Source: a virus. From it: a DNA stretch of 64,000 nucleotides. The stretch is taken from IMG/VR virus record IMGVR_UViG_3300032286_001614, positions 1 to 64,000 of that record; one strand, written 5' to 3'. The notes beneath the pieces were generated by a model. The model was not told the DNA's origin. It made no database searches and was given only the letters and a program-made list of their open reading frames with translations. The position numbers were made by a program, and so were the translations under genes. Positions 10,459-19,483 of this stretch are shown one piece after another (position 1 is the first letter of the stretch; each line of letters begins with the position of its first letter).

Positions 10459-10501
10459 GTCTTACCTTTATTTTAATGATACACGAAATGATTTTAATTT
10501 A

Positions 10502-11458
10502 TTATTCATTTTGCATTTTAAACATTTCCATCATTGACATTGGTTTATTTAATAAGCCTTTTTTCCCATCTCCATCTATTATCTTTAAATCTTCTTTTGT
10601 AGCACCAATAATAGCTACATTTGAGTGATCGTTATTATTAACTAAATCTTTTGCATTCTTAGATGAATTTAGATAATTTACTAATTGTTCTGGATCTTTT
10701 GATATATTAGCCGGAAGATTTTTAATATCAATTTCCTGTAAAATGCCCTTAAAATATCTAGCGTAATTAGATAATTTAACCTGATTATAAGTAAAATTTA
10801 TTATTGGTTTGCCAAAAAAAATACTTGCATTATCTTCAGATAGATTATAATAAGCAGTAAAAAAATCTTGTATAGCTAATTTTTTTAAATTCAAATCAGA
10901 GCAACTATCTAATAATTTACTATATATATTTAATAAATCATTAAAAAAAATATCATCTATTTCATCAAATTCTTCTTTTGAAAATAATGGATTTTTAAAA
11001 TTTTCATCCTTAAAAAATGATCTAACTATATAGTAATCATTAACTACTTTATCTGCATATCCTTCAGCAGTAATTCCAATTAAGTTATTTTTTTCTTTTT
11101 CTAATAACTTTAATTCATTTTCTTGTTTTTCTGTTTCTTCTATCTGTTTTTTTAATATAGATGGAAGTTTTATTAATTTTTGAGATTCTTTTAATCTATT
11201 TACATAATCTCTCTTAGAAATAATATCACTTTCTTTTTTTTCAGACCAAATATTATTTTTTATTAAAAAATCTATTTTTTCTTTTTCTTTTAATATTCCA
11301 TTTGCGCAAGCTTCATTAATAAATTTTTCATAAAGTTCATCTAGATGCAAATGCTCCTTATGTGACAAATGCCGAATATAAAGAGTTACCCCATTATATT
11401 CGGCACAAGAATAGCCATTACAAACGTCAATAAACGCCTGTCTTAACTCTTTACTCAC
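10502..11458 (-). CDS. Tape-measure chaperone candidate, 318 aa
   Basis: Unrecognised protein, charged and largely helical by composition, with a Lys/Glu-rich segment around residues 95-125. It starts at a GTG that overlaps the stop of the upstream gene by 8 bases, implying translational coupling. Its place immediately before the tape measure and after the tube-like genes is where tape-measure chaperones sit in other tailed phages. Nothing in the sequence itself proves that role. No -1 slippery site links it to the upstream gene. Confidence 0.6.
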   Translation of the reverse strand: MSKELRQAFIDVCNGYSCAEYNGVTLYIRHLSHKEHLHLDELYEKFINEACANGILKEKEKIDFLIKNNIWSEKKESDIISKRDYVNRLKESQKLIKLPSILKKQIEETEKQENELKLLEKEKNNLIGITAEGYADKVVNDYYIVRSFFKDENFKNPLFSKEEFDEIDDIFFNDLLNIYSKLLDSCSDLNLKKLAIQDFFTAYYNLSEDNASIFFGKPIINFTYNQVKLSNYARYFKGILQEIDIKNLPANISKDPEQLVNYLNSSKNAKDLVNNNDHSNVAIIGATKEDLKIIDGDGKKGLLNKPMSMMEMFKMQNE

Positions 11459-12185
11459 TCAAAAATTCTTTTTCGACTTGTTCAAACTCTTCTGGAGTAG
11501 AGATACGACCAGCTGAATATAGTCCCCAGAATAAAGCTAATTTACTTTTGGCTGCAATATAAACTGGATCTGATTTTTCTTCTAAGTCAAAATAATAATT
11601 TTCTTTTTCTTCAAAACTATTGCCCTTGAAAAATTGTTCATATTTACCATCTTTTTCAATATAAGTTTGATAAAATATTAACCATAGATTTCCCCTCTCC
11701 TGTGCATATGACTCAGCAGTATTTTGGAAAATAGCTTGATTTGATGTTTCAATAGCTTGAAGTTCTCTCTGTATATCAACCAAGATTGATAGTGAATCAG
11801 ATTGCTTTTTTTTCTTTTCGTCACTTTCATTCTCTACAGAGCCAAGTTCAATTAGTTCATTCCTAATTTTTTCTGCTTCAATAGTTAAAGAAGCAATTCT
11901 CTTTGCTGTTTCTTGAGATAAAAGAGCACCAGCACCATCAATATGTTTATTAACTAAAACAGATTTGCTAATTAATCCAGCATCAATAGCTCGTTTAATT
12001 TGAGAGCCATAAAACAAACGAAACTTATCATTTTCACCCCTAGCTGGCTGTTTTAAGAAAATATTATAAAAAACTGGTTCTTTAACCTTTGTTTTTACAG
12101 TAATTTCTTGTTCGTTTTCATTTTTTACCTCGGTTTTTTCAACTTCGGTTTCAATTGATATTTTGAATTCGTGTAATTTTTTCAT
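11451..12185 (-). CDS. Tail assembly chaperone candidate, 244 aa
   Basis: No recognised family. The N-terminal third is beta-like (an EFKISIETEV strand, a KPRGENDKF-type basic loop); residues about 95-160 are helical. AGGAAAAAG lies seven bases before the ATG and acts as a ribosome site. Position between the tube-like genes and the tape measure, with overlap into the next gene, suggests a tail assembly role. Confidence 0.6.
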   Translation of the reverse strand: MKKLHEFKISIETEVEKTEVKNENEQEITVKTKVKEPVFYNIFLKQPARGENDKFRLFYGSQIKRAIDAGLISKSVLVNKHIDGAGALLSQETAKRIASLTIEAEKIRNELIELGSVENESDEKKKKQSDSLSILVDIQRELQAIETSNQAIFQNTAESYAQERGNLWLIFYQTYIEKDGKYEQFFKGNSFEEKENYYFDLEEKSDPVYIAAKSKLALFWGLYSAGRISTPEEFEQVEKEFLSE

Positions 12186-12211
12186 GCCTTTTTCCTATTA
12201 TATGTTTTTTT

Positions 12212-12502
12212 TTAAAAAAAATCAATTTTAAAGTTTTTAGATTGTTCCTCTATTGAACGATAACAATCATTTCCAGAACCTAATATTTTTTTTCTTATTC
12301 TATCCATTTCTTGTTCTGTAAAATGATTAGCTAGAATTACTTTACTTTTTTGATCATTAGGAAGAGCATCGATCAATTTACCCATAGCATCATCATGCTG
12401 ATCTTTTAAGTTTTCTATAACAAATAGAAACTCTTTAAATAGGTTTGTAATATTTCTTTTTGTAGAAAATAAAAATATTTTTTCTGCTTGATTTTGTTGC
12501 AT
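12212..12502 (-). CDS. Hypothetical protein, 96 aa
   Basis: Small helical, charged protein of unknown function. AGGAATAAGGAAG precedes the ATG as a ribosome site. A TGTGTA late-type element lies 24-29 bases upstream, and the preceding gene ends at a terminator, so this is probably the first gene of the chaperone/tape-measure transcript. Confidence 0.65.
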   Translation of the reverse strand: MQQNQAEKIFLFSTKRNITNLFKEFLFVIENLKDQHDDAMGKLIDALPNDQKSKVILANHFTEQEMDRIRKKILGSGNDCYRSIEEQSKNFKIDFF

Positions 12503-12525
12503 ACTTCCTTATTCCTAAATATAAA

Positions 12526-12531
12526 TACACA
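12526..12531 (-). promoter_or_regulatory. Late-type element TGTGTA
   Basis: Minus-strand TGTGTA after a T-run, 24 bases upstream of the gene starting at 12502 and just beyond a terminator. Variant of the recurrent AGTGTA motif. Confidence 0.45.
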
Positions 12532-12536
12532 AAAAA

Positions 12537-12556
12537 ACCTCGGTTTTATCCGAGGT
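12537..12556 (-). terminator. Terminator after tube-like gene 12585-13703
   Basis: Perfect hairpin ACCTCGG / CCGAGGT with a short A/T loop, followed on the minus strand by seven Ts. Confidence 0.85.
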
Positions 12557-12584
12557 TTTTTATTTTTATTTATTTTGCTTTTAA

Positions 12585-13703
12585 TTAAAAAGCATTTTTA
12601 CCACTAACGAATATGCCATTTATAAGGTCTTGTGGTCCACCAACTGTGCAGCTATAGCTTAGACTTACAGTTGCAGCATTTTGACCAACAGCATTACTTT
12701 GACTTTGACTTTCTAATTTAGCACGACGAATATCGAATCTCATCGCTACTGCACCAGTTCCTTGACAGTCTGGTTCGCGACATACGAGCGAGAAGTTTGT
12801 AAAATTATCATTACAAAGAACATTACTTAGTGAGCTTGATTTTAATTCAGTTTGTAGAACTTCAATCTGAACAGTAGGAGTAATCGGATAAGTTTCTACT
12901 TTAGCATAGCTAAATAGAGTTCCTAAACGATTTAGATTTTCTCTTGCTATTGGAAGACTAATATTAACACTTTGAACAGGAACAGCATTTGAACCACTCA
13001 TGAAAATACCAAGCGCAGTAGCATCAGTATTGTCAATTTCTAGAGTTACATCACCGGGTTTAATTGCTGAAATTATATTTGTTCCAGAGTAAGTTTGAGC
13101 TACAGGAATACTAAAATTATATCCAGTAATTGGGCGTCCATTGCTTAGATTTACAGCAGGTGAATTTAAGTTCTGAGTTCCAGTATCATATTTAACATTT
13201 AGAGCTTCAAATGTAACATCGCAAGTAGGAATAGAACCAACAGCAAAGTTCCAAGTTAAGTTTGATACAGAGGCATTACCAAGGGAAATAACTCCATTAG
13301 TAGAACCAGTATCTGTATTACCTACAGCATCAGAACCTTCTGAAGTTACTACGCAAAATAGATTTTTTGGATCTGTGGTTTTAGCAAGAATACCACTTAA
13401 ACAAGAAATACCACCTTTTGAATATAGACCTAAAGCTGATTCAGCATATCCATCTAGAGGATAATATTGAAGTGAAGCATTTACAGTAGGAGCCTCTGTA
13501 ATAATTTGGTCAATTCTTGATAGTTGGCCTAATTGATTTACATTTTGACGATTGATCGTGAAATCATGAGAAAATGATTGAGCGCGAGGAATTTGTAAAA
13601 GTAAATTCTGTCCAGAGTTTCCGCTAGTAAAAGCAAAACTAGTTGCAGTTCCGCTTGAAATAAAAACGGCTTGAGATTGATAAAGGATGCGATTTCTTCC
13701 CAT
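12585..13703 (-). CDS. Tail tube-like structural protein A, 372 aa
   Basis: Beta-rich protein with QAVFISSG near the N-terminus and an IPRAQSF...NRQNVNQLGQL segment shared with the next gene (IPRVDVSQLGRF) and more weakly with 19456-20622. The shared start, length and position before the tape measure point to a tail-tube (major tail protein) family with three paralogues. It has its own AGTGTA element and a strong terminator, as expected for an abundant virion protein. Assignment rests on context and paralogy. Confidence 0.65.
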   Translation of the reverse strand: MGRNRILYQSQAVFISSGTATSFAFTSGNSGQNLLLQIPRAQSFSHDFTINRQNVNQLGQLSRIDQIITEAPTVNASLQYYPLDGYAESALGLYSKGGISCLSGILAKTTDPKNLFCVVTSEGSDAVGNTDTGSTNGVISLGNASVSNLTWNFAVGSIPTCDVTFEALNVKYDTGTQNLNSPAVNLSNGRPITGYNFSIPVAQTYSGTNIISAIKPGDVTLEIDNTDATALGIFMSGSNAVPVQSVNISLPIARENLNRLGTLFSYAKVETYPITPTVQIEVLQTELKSSSLSNVLCNDNFTNFSLVCREPDCQGTGAVAMRFDIRRAKLESQSQSNAVGQNAATVSLSYSCTVGGPQDLINGIFVSGKNAF

Positions 13704-13733
13704 AATATTATAAGTTTATTAGTTTTGTTTGTT

Positions 13734-13739
13734 TACACT
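13734..13739 (-). promoter_or_regulatory. Late-type element AGTGTA
   Basis: AGTGTA after an A-run, about 30 bases upstream of the ATG at 13703. Confidence 0.6.
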
Positions 13740-13758
13740 TTTTTTTATATGATTTATA

Positions 13759-14712
13759 TTAGCTAATAATTATATTAGAACCATCTGCTGCTTCTGAAGC
13801 AAGAACACTAATTGGTAATGACATACCTATCTCAACTGATGTATAAGAACCAACCGAAGCACCAAGATTAAATGAATCAATATATGGATTTGTTATTTTA
13901 TAAGTGGTTGCAGGACCAGCACCAGAACATGAAGGAACTAAAGTAAGAAAAATACTTCCAGTAAGAGAAGTTCCACAATCAAATCCAGAAAGTCCACCAA
14001 CTGGATTAACACCTTCTAAAAATCCATTCATAGAAAGTGAAGCAGATACTCCGTTAACTTGTCTTGAAGGAAATTTTTGACCAAATTGATTAATAGCTTG
14101 TCTTGAGAAATTAATTCCAAGATTAAAGCTTTGTGGGGTAAATCCAGTTAGACCAGCTCCACTGAATTGAATTCCAGAAATAGATATATCTTGACTACGA
14201 ACTAAGCTACTTGATACTAAAGTATTTTCTTTTGCATTACTAAAGCTTTCTACTTTTAAATCTAAACCTTCACCATTTATAGAAACTTTTGCAAAATCAC
14301 CAACATTAGCACTCACTGAATAAGAATTAATACAACCACTTAAAACAGTAAATTTATTATCATAATTTGCAGAATTAGACTGAGAATTAATAAACTCTAA
14401 ATTTCTGGCTGAATATCCAGATATTGTATTTCCATTTCCATTTCCAACTAATATACCAACTCCAGTTGAATTTATTAAACCAAAATTTAATTCTATTTCT
14501 TTAGAGCTTTTTATTGCTTCTATAGAAAAAGATACTGGTGTATAATTTACAACTGGTCTTTCTTTTAATTGAGCAAATCTTCCAAGTTGACTAACATCAA
14601 CTCTTGGAATTTGATATCCAACAGTTGCGCTTTGAACACGTTCTATTGTTTGAAAAGTAGTCCCAGCTTCGCCTGAAGACATTTTTACTTGTGCTGATTG
14701 ATAATATGGCAT
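13759..14712 (-). CDS. Tail tube-like structural protein B, 317 aa
   Basis: Paralogue of 12585-13703. Both share a QSAQVKMSSG-type start, IPR followed by QLGRF, and an alternating hydrophobic beta-sandwich pattern ending in repeated strand-turn units. Own AGTGTT element upstream. Likely tail tube or tube-related; which paralogue is the main tube cannot be told from sequence. Confidence 0.6.
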   Translation of the reverse strand: MPYYQSAQVKMSSGEAGTTFQTIERVQSATVGYQIPRVDVSQLGRFAQLKERPVVNYTPVSFSIEAIKSSKEIELNFGLINSTGVGILVGNGNGNTISGYSARNLEFINSQSNSANYDNKFTVLSGCINSYSVSANVGDFAKVSINGEGLDLKVESFSNAKENTLVSSSLVRSQDISISGIQFSGAGLTGFTPQSFNLGINFSRQAINQFGQKFPSRQVNGVSASLSMNGFLEGVNPVGGLSGFDCGTSLTGSIFLTLVPSCSGAGPATTYKITNPYIDSFNLGASVGSYTSVEIGMSLPISVLASEAADGSNIIIS

Positions 14713-14739
14713 ATTTTATTCTTTCTTTATTTATTATAT

Positions 14740-14745
14740 AACACT
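14740..14745 (-). promoter_or_regulatory. Late-type element AGTGTT
   Basis: Minus-strand AAAAAAGTGTTATATAA, 28 bases upstream of the ATG at 14712; one-base variant of AGTGTA. Confidence 0.45.
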
Positions 14746-14749
14746 TTTT

Positions 14750-15601
14750 TTATACAAATCTTTCTTTAGAAAGCTGAAAATCTATAATTCCAACGAAATT
14801 ATCCTCATTTGTATCAAATGAATCACTTAGTTTTGATCCTCTTACTGATTCGATATATAAGAAATCTTTATTATTTTGTGCAGTCGCAGTCATTTCTTTA
14901 TAACTATATCCACTTGGATACATTCCAGTTTTAATATCTCCGAATGGATTTACTGGATCAAGATTTTTACTTATAAATGGAATCCATTTATTTTTTTTAT
15001 CAACATAAAAAGATATAACTTCATCAATACCATCCATTGTTTCACCGAAAACAATCATAGATAATGAAATTTTTGTTTGTTTTTGTCCACCAAGAGCATA
15101 TGGAATATTTTCATTTGATACTGAATTTATAAAAATTGCTGGAGTAACAAATGAATATGGATCTATTGCACCTGTTGGCTGTTGATTAAATCTTGAGTTT
15201 AGATAGAATTTTGATGTAGTTAAAAGAGCTTCTTCCGTTTCGTTAGATAAATAAAAATTATATTCTTTAAAAGAATAACTTCCAGATAAATTAAGTCCAG
15301 TTCCATATCCAGATGGGACTAATATTCGACCATTATCATAATCTATTTTTATACCACTCTGCTTATTTAAAAAAATATTTGATGAATATACGCCCGAACA
15401 AATATTCGCTCCAGAAACACTTTTATCATAAACCCATTGCTTGAATGGGGAAGAGTATGATTGATATCCATAAAATGTCGAATCTTTATTATAAAATAAT
15501 TTAGATGAATAATTTATATAGGCAGATGCTTCATTTAATAATGAATTTTCAGCCCAAAAGAAAAATGATGCTTTTACATCTGATAAAAATTGATTTTTCA
15601 T
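14750..15601 (-). CDS. Structural protein, neck/tail region, 283 aa
   Basis: No family recognised. Rich in Tyr, Ser and Asn with many short strands, typical of virion proteins. Overlaps the upstream gene by 4 bases, so translationally coupled. Lies between connector candidates and tube genes. Confidence 0.6.
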   Translation of the reverse strand: MKNQFLSDVKASFFFWAENSLLNEASAYINYSSKLFYNKDSTFYGYQSYSSPFKQWVYDKSVSGANICSGVYSSNIFLNKQSGIKIDYDNGRILVPSGYGTGLNLSGSYSFKEYNFYLSNETEEALLTTSKFYLNSRFNQQPTGAIDPYSFVTPAIFINSVSNENIPYALGGQKQTKISLSMIVFGETMDGIDEVISFYVDKKNKWIPFISKNLDPVNPFGDIKTGMYPSGYSYKEMTATAQNNKDFLYIESVRGSKLSDSFDTNEDNFVGIIDFQLSKERFV

Positions 15602-16218
15602 ACACTATTTGATTTTTTTATATTACTTAAAAATCTTGAAAAAATCCCACTTAAATAAGAAGTATTTTGAAACCTCGCTCCTCTTCTTAATGGACTTTTA
15701 GTTTGAATACCACCACCAGATCTACTCTTAATTCCAAGTTTTGATAAAAAACTTCCTATGCCCGGAATTCCTTTTTCTATTCTATCCGCCCAAGATATTC
15801 CTCCAGCCCAAGGCATTGGAGTTGCATCATAAATAGCTTGTATGTCAGGCGGCTGAAATGTAAAATCAAATACTAAATTATCAATTTGCGATCCTCTAAT
15901 ATATTTCATTTTTGGGCCATTTGGATTTCCTTCTCTTAAAAAATCATAAATTGGTTCAATTGGATCGCTGCCTTCTTCAAATCCAATAAAAGAAAATAAG
16001 TTTGCTGTTTCTCCATTTACTCCAGCTATTGTATTACTAATATTTTCTGCCGATACTCCATCTTTTATTTCTTGGGTAATAGGATGACTTTCAAAATCTT
16101 CTTGCATTAGTTCTATTGCTGGCTCAAAAATAGTTTCCCTTACTTTAGCGGTTGCCTCCCTTACTAAAATACGTCCAGCTTGAGAACTTATTTCTTTTAA
16201 TATTTGCTTTTCGTTCAT
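15598..16218 (-). CDS. Tail-completion/neck protein candidate, 206 aa
   Basis: The N-terminal helix (residues 1-45) resembles HK97 gp10-type neck proteins in character. The C-terminus is basic and glycine-rich (RSGGG, RRGARF). Coupled by 4-base overlaps to both neighbours, forming a three-gene neck cluster. Assignment by context. Confidence 0.45.
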   Translation of the reverse strand: MNEKQILKEISSQAGRILVREATAKVRETIFEPAIELMQEDFESHPITQEIKDGVSAENISNTIAGVNGETANLFSFIGFEEGSDPIEPIYDFLREGNPNGPKMKYIRGSQIDNLVFDFTFQPPDIQAIYDATPMPWAGGISWADRIEKGIPGIGSFLSKLGIKSRSGGGIQTKSPLRRGARFQNTSYLSGIFSRFLSNIKKSNSV

Positions 16219-16685
16219 TTTAGTATTCTTAGATAAAATGTATAATAATCAACGTCAAATAATCCATGTGGTCTTCCAAGTCCTTCTATATTAAATCTAA
16301 ATCCATCTAGATCAAACTGTTTTGCATCACTAAAAATTTCATAAAATTCTTTTCTTATTTTAACTCTAACAATACCATCTACATTTTTTAACTTTAATTG
16401 CGAATCATCTGTTCCTGCACTAGAATATGGAGTTAAAAATGCATCTTTTAATTTTGGATCATATAAAATTCTTCCTTTTATCACATATCTTAAAAAATTA
16501 TTCTGTGGATTTGTTAATAAATTAAAATTATTTTTAGAAAATCTATTAAAAGATTCTTCATTTGAAAATGCAACTACTTCAGATGGAGATTTATAAACTA
16601 TAATATCTCTGTCCCAAGTATCTGCTATATCACTTATAAGTGATGCTAAATTAGTTTTTTCTTGATCTGTAAATAATGAGGACAT
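16215..16685 (-). CDS. Head-tail closure protein candidate, 156 aa
   Basis: Contains an IVYKSPSEV strand, a beta barrel-like centre and a C-terminal YYTFYLRILK strand; the size fits head-closure adaptors. Four-base overlap with the next gene. Homology not confirmed. Confidence 0.45.
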   Translation of the reverse strand: MSSLFTDQEKTNLASLISDIADTWDRDIIVYKSPSEVVAFSNEESFNRFSKNNFNLLTNPQNNFLRYVIKGRILYDPKLKDAFLTPYSSAGTDDSQLKLKNVDGIVRVKIRKEFYEIFSDAKQFDLDGFRFNIEGLGRPHGLFDVDYYTFYLRILK

Positions 16686-16689
16686 ATAA

Positions 16690-17493
16690 TTAAGCGTATT
16701 TTTCTATTAAAATTCCATGAATCCTTATTCTATTTGAAATAAAAGGATTTGATATATAAAAAGCATCTGGTATTGGCGATGGGATTCCACTACTTGTTAA
16801 ATTAGATGTAAAATAACCAGTATCAAAAGAAGGAAAATCCGCATTTGATAAAAATTTTCTCATTTGCTCTAAAGATGGAAATTGAGTTGAATATACAGGA
16901 AGACTATAATCATTTGCAATATCTCTGTCATGATTTTCTATAGCAAAATAATAACTTTGATTTGGCCTACCTTTATCTTTTATTTTTATTTTTAAGAAAA
17001 AAAGATTACAAAAATATAAACCTGATCCACTTTGATAAAATTCATCTGGTAAAAGAATATCTTGATTATATGTTGAGGATGGAACATTTGCACTTCCACT
17101 TGGCATAATAATTGGAAATGTATTTGTAATATTTACATATGCACCAGTATTAACTTGTATATTAATATTGTATCCATAACTACTGTAGTATGGACCCATT
17201 TCTGAGTAACTTCCAATTCCAATATAAGAACATTTTTGTGAGTTTGGATAAAATTCATTATTTGATTTTATTCCAATATATAAATTTTTAATATAATCAT
17301 ATCTATTTATATCACTAATAGTCTCATTTTGTATTGCTCCATTTAACTGATATGAATTAGTTAAAGATAATGCTACAGCTACTCTTATCTCTTCCCAATC
17401 AGAAATATTAAAAGGGTAAACTAAAGATTCCCCAGATTCTAAAATTAAACACCTTTGTCCACTTGCTGGAACTTTTTCAAAAATTATTGCCAT
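16690..17493 (-). CDS. Virion-associated protein, tandem paralogue 1, 267 aa
   Basis: About half identical to the next gene over its whole length: IIFEKVPASGQRCLIL, SLTNSYQLNG, NNEFYP and the end RIRIHGILIEKYA. The start is fixed by that alignment. No family recognised. Beta-rich composition and location among neck and tail genes suggest a virion or receptor-interacting protein. Confidence 0.65.
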   Translation of the reverse strand: MAIIFEKVPASGQRCLILESGESLVYPFNISDWEEIRVAVALSLTNSYQLNGAIQNETISDINRYDYIKNLYIGIKSNNEFYPNSQKCSYIGIGSYSEMGPYYSSYGYNINIQVNTGAYVNITNTFPIIMPSGSANVPSSTYNQDILLPDEFYQSGSGLYFCNLFFLKIKIKDKGRPNQSYYFAIENHDRDIANDYSLPVYSTQFPSLEQMRKFLSNADFPSFDTGYFTSNLTSSGIPSPIPDAFYISNPFISNRIRIHGILIEKYA

Positions 17494-17511
17494 ATTAATA
17501 AGTTATTTTAA

Positions 17512-18321
17512 TTATTCATACTTTTCTATTAAAATACCATGAATTCTCAATCTATTAGATAAAAATGGATTTGATATAAAAAAGGCATCTGGTATTGGTG
17601 ATGGAGTTCCACTGTTATTAAATGTCGATGTAAAATAACCAGTATCTGGAGATGAATTAAATACAATATTAGCCAAAATTTTTCTCATTTGGCTTAAAGA
17701 TGGAAAATTTATGGCATAAGCAGGAGCACCATTTATCTGAGATTCATAATCATTTATGTTAGACTCCATAATAATAGAATAAGACTGATTTGATGTTCCC
17801 TTATTTTTTATTTTAATTTCCAAACAAAACATATTACAGAAATAAGAATTTAGTCCGCTTTGATTAAAAGTAAAAGGAAGTCGTATTATTTTATAATTGC
17901 TATATGGAACTTGATCATTAAAATTTCCACTGGGCATTATAACCGGAACTGTATAATAAATATCGCATGTTTGAGAATCATTATTTATATCTAATCTAAA
18001 ATCATTTTGAGAATAGTATGGAAAAGCTAAATTTTCACTTCCAACTCCTATATACGAACATTTATTTGGATCAGGATAAAATTCATTATTTGTTTTTATT
18101 CCAAAATGAAAACTTTTTGTATAATCATATCTCTGTAGATCTTTAATTGATTCTTTTTCTAATCCTCCATTTAATTGTGATGAATTGGTTAAAGAAAGCG
18201 CAACTCCAATTCTTATTCTTTCCCAATTTCCAAGATCAAATGGATATAAAAGAAATTCTTTTGAGTCTAAAACCAAACATTTTTCTCCACTTGTCGGAAC
18301 TCTTTCAAAAATTGTTGCCAT
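17512..18321 (-). CDS. Virion-associated protein, tandem paralogue 2, 269 aa
   Basis: Tandem duplicate of 16690-17493, with conserved TIFERVPTSGEKCLVL, SLTNSSQLNG, NNEFYP and RLRIHGILIEKYE. The loop between about residues 100 and 130 is the most different part. Function unknown. Confidence 0.65.
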   Translation of the reverse strand: MATIFERVPTSGEKCLVLDSKEFLLYPFDLGNWERIRIGVALSLTNSSQLNGGLEKESIKDLQRYDYTKSFHFGIKTNNEFYPDPNKCSYIGVGSENLAFPYYSQNDFRLDINNDSQTCDIYYTVPVIMPSGNFNDQVPYSNYKIIRLPFTFNQSGLNSYFCNMFCLEIKIKNKGTSNQSYSIIMESNINDYESQINGAPAYAINFPSLSQMRKILANIVFNSSPDTGYFTSTFNNSGTPSPIPDAFFISNPFLSNRLRIHGILIEKYE

Positions 18322-18322
18322 A

Positions 18323-19483
18323 TTAATAAAAATCTATATAATTAAAATCTAAGAAACTAAAGTCACCAGTGCTAAAACCTTCTCCTGTTGAATACACTTT
18401 AATTACATAACCAATAGTGCTACCTGAAAAAATATCATAACCAGAAACATTTGTTCCATTATTAAAATAATTTTTTATAGAAAAAAAACCAATTGAATTT
18501 CCAGAAATATAACCAGAACTAAAAGATGATTGACCAGTTAGTAATCCTGTCTGATATAAATTTATACTATCATTAAAATAAAAAGTATTATTTTTTGTAT
18601 ATCCAGGAACTTGTTTTAAGTAATAAATATCTTTTGTTTTTCCAATACCGCTATCAAAAGATATTTTATTTCCAGTATTATATATGTTAAAGTCTTCTGA
18701 AAAGAAGTTAAAATATTTTTTTGTAGAAGTAACTTTTATTGTTTGCCCATCACTAGATGAAGAAAGCATTAACAATTGAGCTGGAGGTCTTTGTTGAGAT
18801 TGTTGATTAGATAACCAAAAACTAGATTTAGTAATAAAATCTAGATTATCAAAAGATTCTCCACTAACAACTATTTCATTACTCCATTTTTGAGATCCAT
18901 ATCTTTTCGTTAAAGTATTATTTTTTTTATAAAAGCATGTAAATTGTCCAGTTGCAAAATCAAGATTTCTCCCAGTTACATAATTATAATTATTTAAATT
19001 TACTGAATTTACTAAAGTAGGACATTCACCTTTCCATCCAGTTTGATATACTAATCCACTAATTAAAGAAAAAACTTTAATTTCTGGCTTTCCAACAAAG
19101 CCAACATTAGTATCTCCATTATCTTGAAATGCAATAACTGGATTTCCAGAATTATCAAAACACATTGAAAAATTTCTAAATCTATTTTTATCAGAAGAAA
19201 TTAGTGCATTTCCAAACCAATTTAATTTTGTTCCAGTAAAATTTTTAGTTGGAAATTCATTATTTTGAAGTTTCCTTATTTTAATTTCGTTATTTTGAAA
19301 ATATCCACCCCAAAATCCAGTAAAAAATTGACCACTAGGCAGTGGCACTCCAGTTTGATTTGGTCCAAACGAAACGAAATCATAACCATACGCATTCTCA
19401 AATTTGCCCCAATATTCATAGGGCAAATATTCTTTACCTGTTGGAATATAAGTAATCAAAGTTGAATCCTCTTGTAAAAACAC
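18323..19483 (-). CDS. Fibre-like structural protein, 386 aa
   Basis: Asn/Ser/Gly/Tyr-rich beta protein with many SG and TG turns, like minor tail or fibre proteins. The GTG start overlaps the end of the upstream tube-like gene by 28 bases. No domain recognised. Confidence 0.55.
   Translation of the reverse strand: MFLQEDSTLITYIPTGKEYLPYEYWGKFENAYGYDFVSFGPNQTGVPLPSGQFFTGFWGGYFQNNEIKIRKLQNNEFPTKNFTGTKLNWFGNALISSDKNRFRNFSMCFDNSGNPVIAFQDNGDTNVGFVGKPEIKVFSLISGLVYQTGWKGECPTLVNSVNLNNYNYVTGRNLDFATGQFTCFYKKNNTLTKRYGSQKWSNEIVVSGESFDNLDFITKSSFWLSNQQSQQRPPAQLLMLSSSSDGQTIKVTSTKKYFNFFSEDFNIYNTGNKISFDSGIGKTKDIYYLKQVPGYTKNNTFYFNDSINLYQTGLLTGQSSFSSGYISGNSIGFFSIKNYFNNGTNVSGYDIFSGSTIGYVIKVYSTGEGFSTGDFSFLDFNYIDFY

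Noticed and set aside
11451-11458. Programmed -1 frameshift joining the two tape-measure chaperone candidates
   Set aside because: The second gene is in the +1 rather than -1 frame relative to the first and no slippery heptamer is present; a simple GTG overlap explains it.
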